NCBI RefSeq assembly: GCF_014217835.1
Contig: NZ_CP055263.1
Coordinates: 1,625,001-1,689,000 of the forward strand
Length of the DNA stretch: 64,000 bases
Direction of reading: 5' to 3'
From: Metabacillus sp. KUDC1714
Lineage (GTDB): Bacteria; Bacillota; Bacilli; Bacillales; Bacillaceae
Shown: positions 61,540 to 64,000 of the stretch, one piece after another
Position numbering within the stretch: position 1 is the first letter of the stretch
Layout of the letters: each line of letters begins with the position of its first letter
Notes under the pieces: generated by a model
Database searches by the model: none
What the model was told of the DNA's origin: nothing
Seen by the model: the letters and a program-made list of their open reading frames with translations, nothing else
Made by a program: the position numbers and the translations under genes

Positions 61540-61593
61540 TTTTATAAAGCTAAAATTGTTCCAAACTTAATGTTTTCACCCTAGAAACTTTGT

Positions 61594-62733
61594 TTATTTC
61601 GTTAACATACGGGAAATAACCAGGCGTTGGATTTCCTGTGTACCTTCGTAAATTTGCGTAATCTTCGCATCCCTCATATAACGTTCAACGGGATAATCCT
61701 TTGTATAACCATAGCCCCCAAATACTTGGACAGCTTCAGTCGTTACTTTCATCGCAGTATCCCCAGCGAATAGCTTTGACATCGCTGATTCTTTGCCATA
61801 TGGTAGGCCAACGGATTCAAGCCATGCCGCTTGATAGGTTAAGAGCCGTGCCGCTTCTATATTTGTTGCCATATCAGCAAGCTTAAAGCTGATTCCCTGT
61901 TGTGCGGCAATTGGTTTTCCGAACTGCTCTCGCTCCTTCGCATAAGCAACAGCTGCATCTAATGCTCCTTGCGCAATTCCAACTGCTTGGGCGGCAATTC
62001 CATTTCGACCGCCATCTAATGTCATCATCGCAATTTTAAAGCCTTCTCCTATTTCGCCTAACACATTTTCCTTTGGTACCTTACATTCTTCAAAAATAAT
62101 CTCTGTTGTTGGTGAAGATCGAATCCCGAGCTTGCTCTCTTTTTTCCCTACAGAGAATCCTTCAAAGTCTTTTTCAATGATAAAGGCTGTTGTTCCTTTA
62201 TGCTTACTAGACGAATCTGTTATCGCAAATACGAGATAAATATCAGCAATACCACCATTTGTAATGAAAATCTTCGAGCCATTTAAGACATAATGGTCCC
62301 CTTCTAATCTAGCATTTGTTCTCATTCCGCCAGCATCAGAACCCGAGCTAGGCTCTGTTAAACCGTACGCACCAATTTTCTCCCCTAATGCCATTGGTTT
62401 TAAGTATTTTTGCTTTTGCTCTTCTGTTCCGAACTTGAATAAAGGAAAGCCAGCTAAAGATGTATGAGCAGATAGTGTCACACCAGTTGAGGCACAGATT
62501 CTTGATAGCTCCTCAACAGCAATGACATATGCTAAATAATCACTACCGATGCCGCCATACTCCTCAGGCCATGGAATCCCTAGCAATCCTAAATCAGCCA
62601 TTTTTCTAAAAATGTTCATATCAAAACGTTCCTGCTCATCACGCTCAGCTGCTGTTGGTTCTACTTCCTTCTTCGCAAAGTCTCTAACCATCTTTCTTAA
62701 CATTTCGTGTTCATCAGATAACTTAAAATACAT
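61594..62733 (-). CDS. acdA: Acyl-CoA dehydrogenase
   Basis: A 379-residue FAD enzyme that oxidises acyl-CoA to trans-2-enoyl-CoA and passes electrons to ETF. The FAD/substrate motif [13 protein letters not shown] and the C-terminal I-Y-E-G-T-Q-E-I-Q with the catalytic-base Glu are visible. Chain-length or branched-chain preference cannot be set by sequence alone. GGGGG precedes the ATG. The paralogue directly upstream probably acts in the same pathway with a different substrate. Confidence 0.95.
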   Translation of the reverse strand: MYFKLSDEHEMLRKMVRDFAKKEVEPTAAERDEQERFDMNIFRKMADLGLLGIPWPEEYGGIGSDYLAYVIAVEELSRICASTGVTLSAHTSLAGFPLFKFGTEEQKQKYLKPMALGEKIGAYGLTEPSSGSDAGGMRTNARLEGDHYVLNGSKIFITNGGIADIYLVFAITDSSSKHKGTTAFIIEKDFEGFSVGKKESKLGIRSSPTTEIIFEECKVPKENVLGEIGEGFKIAMMTLDGGRNGIAAQAVGIAQGALDAAVAYAKEREQFGKPIAAQQGISFKLADMATNIEAARLLTYQAAWLESVGLPYGKESAMSKLFAGDTAMKVTTEAVQVFGGYGYTKDYPVERYMRDAKITQIYEGTQEIQRLVISRMLTK

Positions 62734-62849
62734 GTGATCATCCCCCGAGTCATCTTACTTTTCTTTTGGTTCTGTTAAATTTGGTTGTTGATTTCCGCGG
62801 GCGGTACGTGAGCCTCCAATCAACAAAGTGCAAGAAACAACAGTGAGCT

Positions 62850-63998
62850 TTAACTGAACCTTTCTTTTAGTAGGTGCTTACTGATAACAATTCGTTGTAT
62901 TTCACTCGTACCTTCATAAATTTCACATACCTTTGCATCGCGAAAATATCGTTCTACCGGATAATCCTTTGTATAGCCATAGCCACCGAAGATTTGGACA
63001 GCTTCAGTCGCTACCTCCATCGCTGTTTTAGAAGCAAATAGCTTTGCCATTGCTGCCTGTTTTCCACATGGCAGGTTATTTCCCTTTAAGTATGCAGCTT
63101 GATAGACTAATAGTTTTGCCGCTTCCACATTTGTCGCCATATCTGCTAGTTTAAAAGCAATACCTTGTTGGCTAGCAATTGGTTTTCCAAATTGATGTCG
63201 CTCTTTTGCATATAATGTTGCCTTTTCAAGCGCCGCCTCAGCAATTCCAAGCGACTGTGCTGCGATGCCAATTCTGCCACCGTCAAGGTTTGCCATCGCA
63301 ATTTTAAACCCTTGACCCTCTTCACCAAGAAGATTTTCTATAGGTACCTGGGCATTCTCAAAGATCAATTGAACGGTTCTAGAGCCATTCAATCCCATTT
63401 TGTGTTCGTCTTTCCCAATTATTAATCCTTGAGCATCCTTATCAACAATAAATGCGGAAATCCCAGCGCTTCCAGATCCACTCGAAGTTCTTGCAAAAAC
63501 AATGTACGTATCGGCTTCACCGCCATTTGTGATAAACATTTTTGAACCATTTAATAGATAATGATTTCCACTTTTAACTGCACGTGTTTTCATGCTAGCG
63601 GCATCTGAGCCAGAGCTTGGTTCCGTCAGGCAAAACGCTGCCAATTTCTCACCCTTTGCTAGCTTCGTCACATAGTTTTTCTTTTGCTTTTCTGATCCGA
63701 ACGCTAAAATCGGGAGGGTTCCAACTGAAGTATGAACAGAAAGAATCACTCCTAGTGCTGCACTTACTTTTGAAATTTCATGGATTGCGATCATATATGA
63801 AGTAAAGTCCATGCCAGCGCCCTCGTACTCTTCAGGAATAGGGATTCCCATTAGCCCAAGCTCTCCCATCTTTTTTAGGATTACTCGCGGGAATACTCCT
63901 TTTTCCATACTTTCAACAAACGGCTCTATCTCAGACTTTGCAAATTCGCGAACCATCTTCCGCATCATGATTTGTTCTTCTGTAAAATGTAATTTCAC
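62850..63998 (-). CDS. Acyl-CoA dehydrogenase (second copy)
   Basis: A 382-residue paralogue of the preceding enzyme. It has [13 protein letters not shown], the [10 protein letters not shown] segment and the C-terminal I-Y-E-G-T-S-E-I-Q with the catalytic Glu. A GTG at 63998 gives a normal N-terminus (M-K-L-H-F-T-E-E-Q), but the ribosome binding site lies outside the window, so the true start is not proven. It heads the visible part of the operon; more genes may lie upstream. Confidence 0.92.
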   Translation of the reverse strand: MKLHFTEEQIMMRKMVREFAKSEIEPFVESMEKGVFPRVILKKMGELGLMGIPIPEEYEGAGMDFTSYMIAIHEISKVSAALGVILSVHTSVGTLPILAFGSEKQKKNYVTKLAKGEKLAAFCLTEPSSGSDAASMKTRAVKSGNHYLLNGSKMFITNGGEADTYIVFARTSSGSGSAGISAFIVDKDAQGLIIGKDEHKMGLNGSRTVQLIFENAQVPIENLLGEEGQGFKIAMANLDGGRIGIAAQSLGIAEAALEKATLYAKERHQFGKPIASQQGIAFKLADMATNVEAAKLLVYQAAYLKGNNLPCGKQAAMAKLFASKTAMEVATEAVQIFGGYGYTKDYPVERYFRDAKVCEIYEGTSEIQRIVISKHLLKERFS

Positions 63999-64000
63999 TT

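Overview
This window is a chromosomal segment of a low-GC, endospore-forming, motile member of the Bacillaceae. The evidence is an almost unbroken block of the oriC-proximal core seen in Bacillus subtilis (fabZ–flhP–flhO–mbl–spoIIID … spoIIQ, spoIID–murAA–ywmB–ywzB–atp operon–upp–glyA–ywlG/rpiB/ywlE–mntP–ywlC–ywlB–spoIIR–prmC–prfA … tdk–rpmE–rho–murAB–fbaA–spo0F–ywjG–pyrG–rpoE). Strong Shine-Dalgarno sites, frequent TTG/GTG starts and many U-tract hairpins fit this. No rRNA, tRNA, CRISPR array, prophage or intact insertion sequence was seen. Most genes are on the minus strand, so transcription runs from high to low coordinates.

Layout, low to high coordinate. 1–4.4 kb: fabZ, a small EpuA-type membrane protein, flagellar rod genes flhP/flhO, mbl and spoIIID. 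5.0–7.3 kb: a solute symporter with a small partner subunit. 7.4–10.7 kb: a composite hairpin element, a frameshifted vanZ-like pseudogene, spoIIQ, an intact vanZ-like gene and spoIID. 11.3–14.7 kb: murAA, ywmB, ywzB and an unrecognised plus-strand gene. 15–22.4 kb: the complete F1Fo ATP synthase operon. 22.6–30.6 kb: a secreted subtilase, upp, glyA, ywlG, rpiB, a chemoreceptor and the arginine phosphatase ywlE. 30.7–38.8 kb: a lipoprotein, an alkaline phosphatase behind a clear PhoP box, mntP, ywlC, ywlB, spoIIR, prmC and prfA. 39–46.3 kb: a VOC protein and racA (plus strand), then a 1898-residue secreted metallophosphoesterase. 46.7–57.1 kb: tdk, rpmE, rho, murAB, fbaA, spo0F, ywjG, pyrG and rpoE. 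57.4–64 kb: a fatty/branched-acid catabolic operon with two acyl-CoA dehydrogenases, a TetR regulator and fused isobutyryl-CoA mutase.

The most interesting non-coding signal is a set of five intergenic arrays (about 10.97, 25.70, 27.46, 54.40 and 57.30 kb). Each repeats its own short word at a period of almost exactly 21 bp, and each lies just beyond the intrinsic terminator of a minus-strand gene. The words differ between arrays except that the two arrays around pyrG–rpoE share one. The second is a family of about 125-bp elements whose helices show compensatory base changes between copies; one lies inside the atp operon between atpG and atpD, and a degenerate copy lies in the pyrG leader. 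Others are a sortase-type anchor encoded in frame beyond two stop codons of the large phosphoesterase, the pyrG CTP-sensing attenuator with its GGGC start, a DnaA-box cluster between ywlB and ywlC, and seven GGGGACTGTCCCC-type palindromes around spoIIR.

Functionally the window joins envelope and division genes, early sporulation (spo0F, racA, spoIIQ, spoIIR, spoIID, spoIIID), energy generation, nucleotide and one-carbon metabolism and translation termination, with accessory secreted enzymes placed between conserved blocks.
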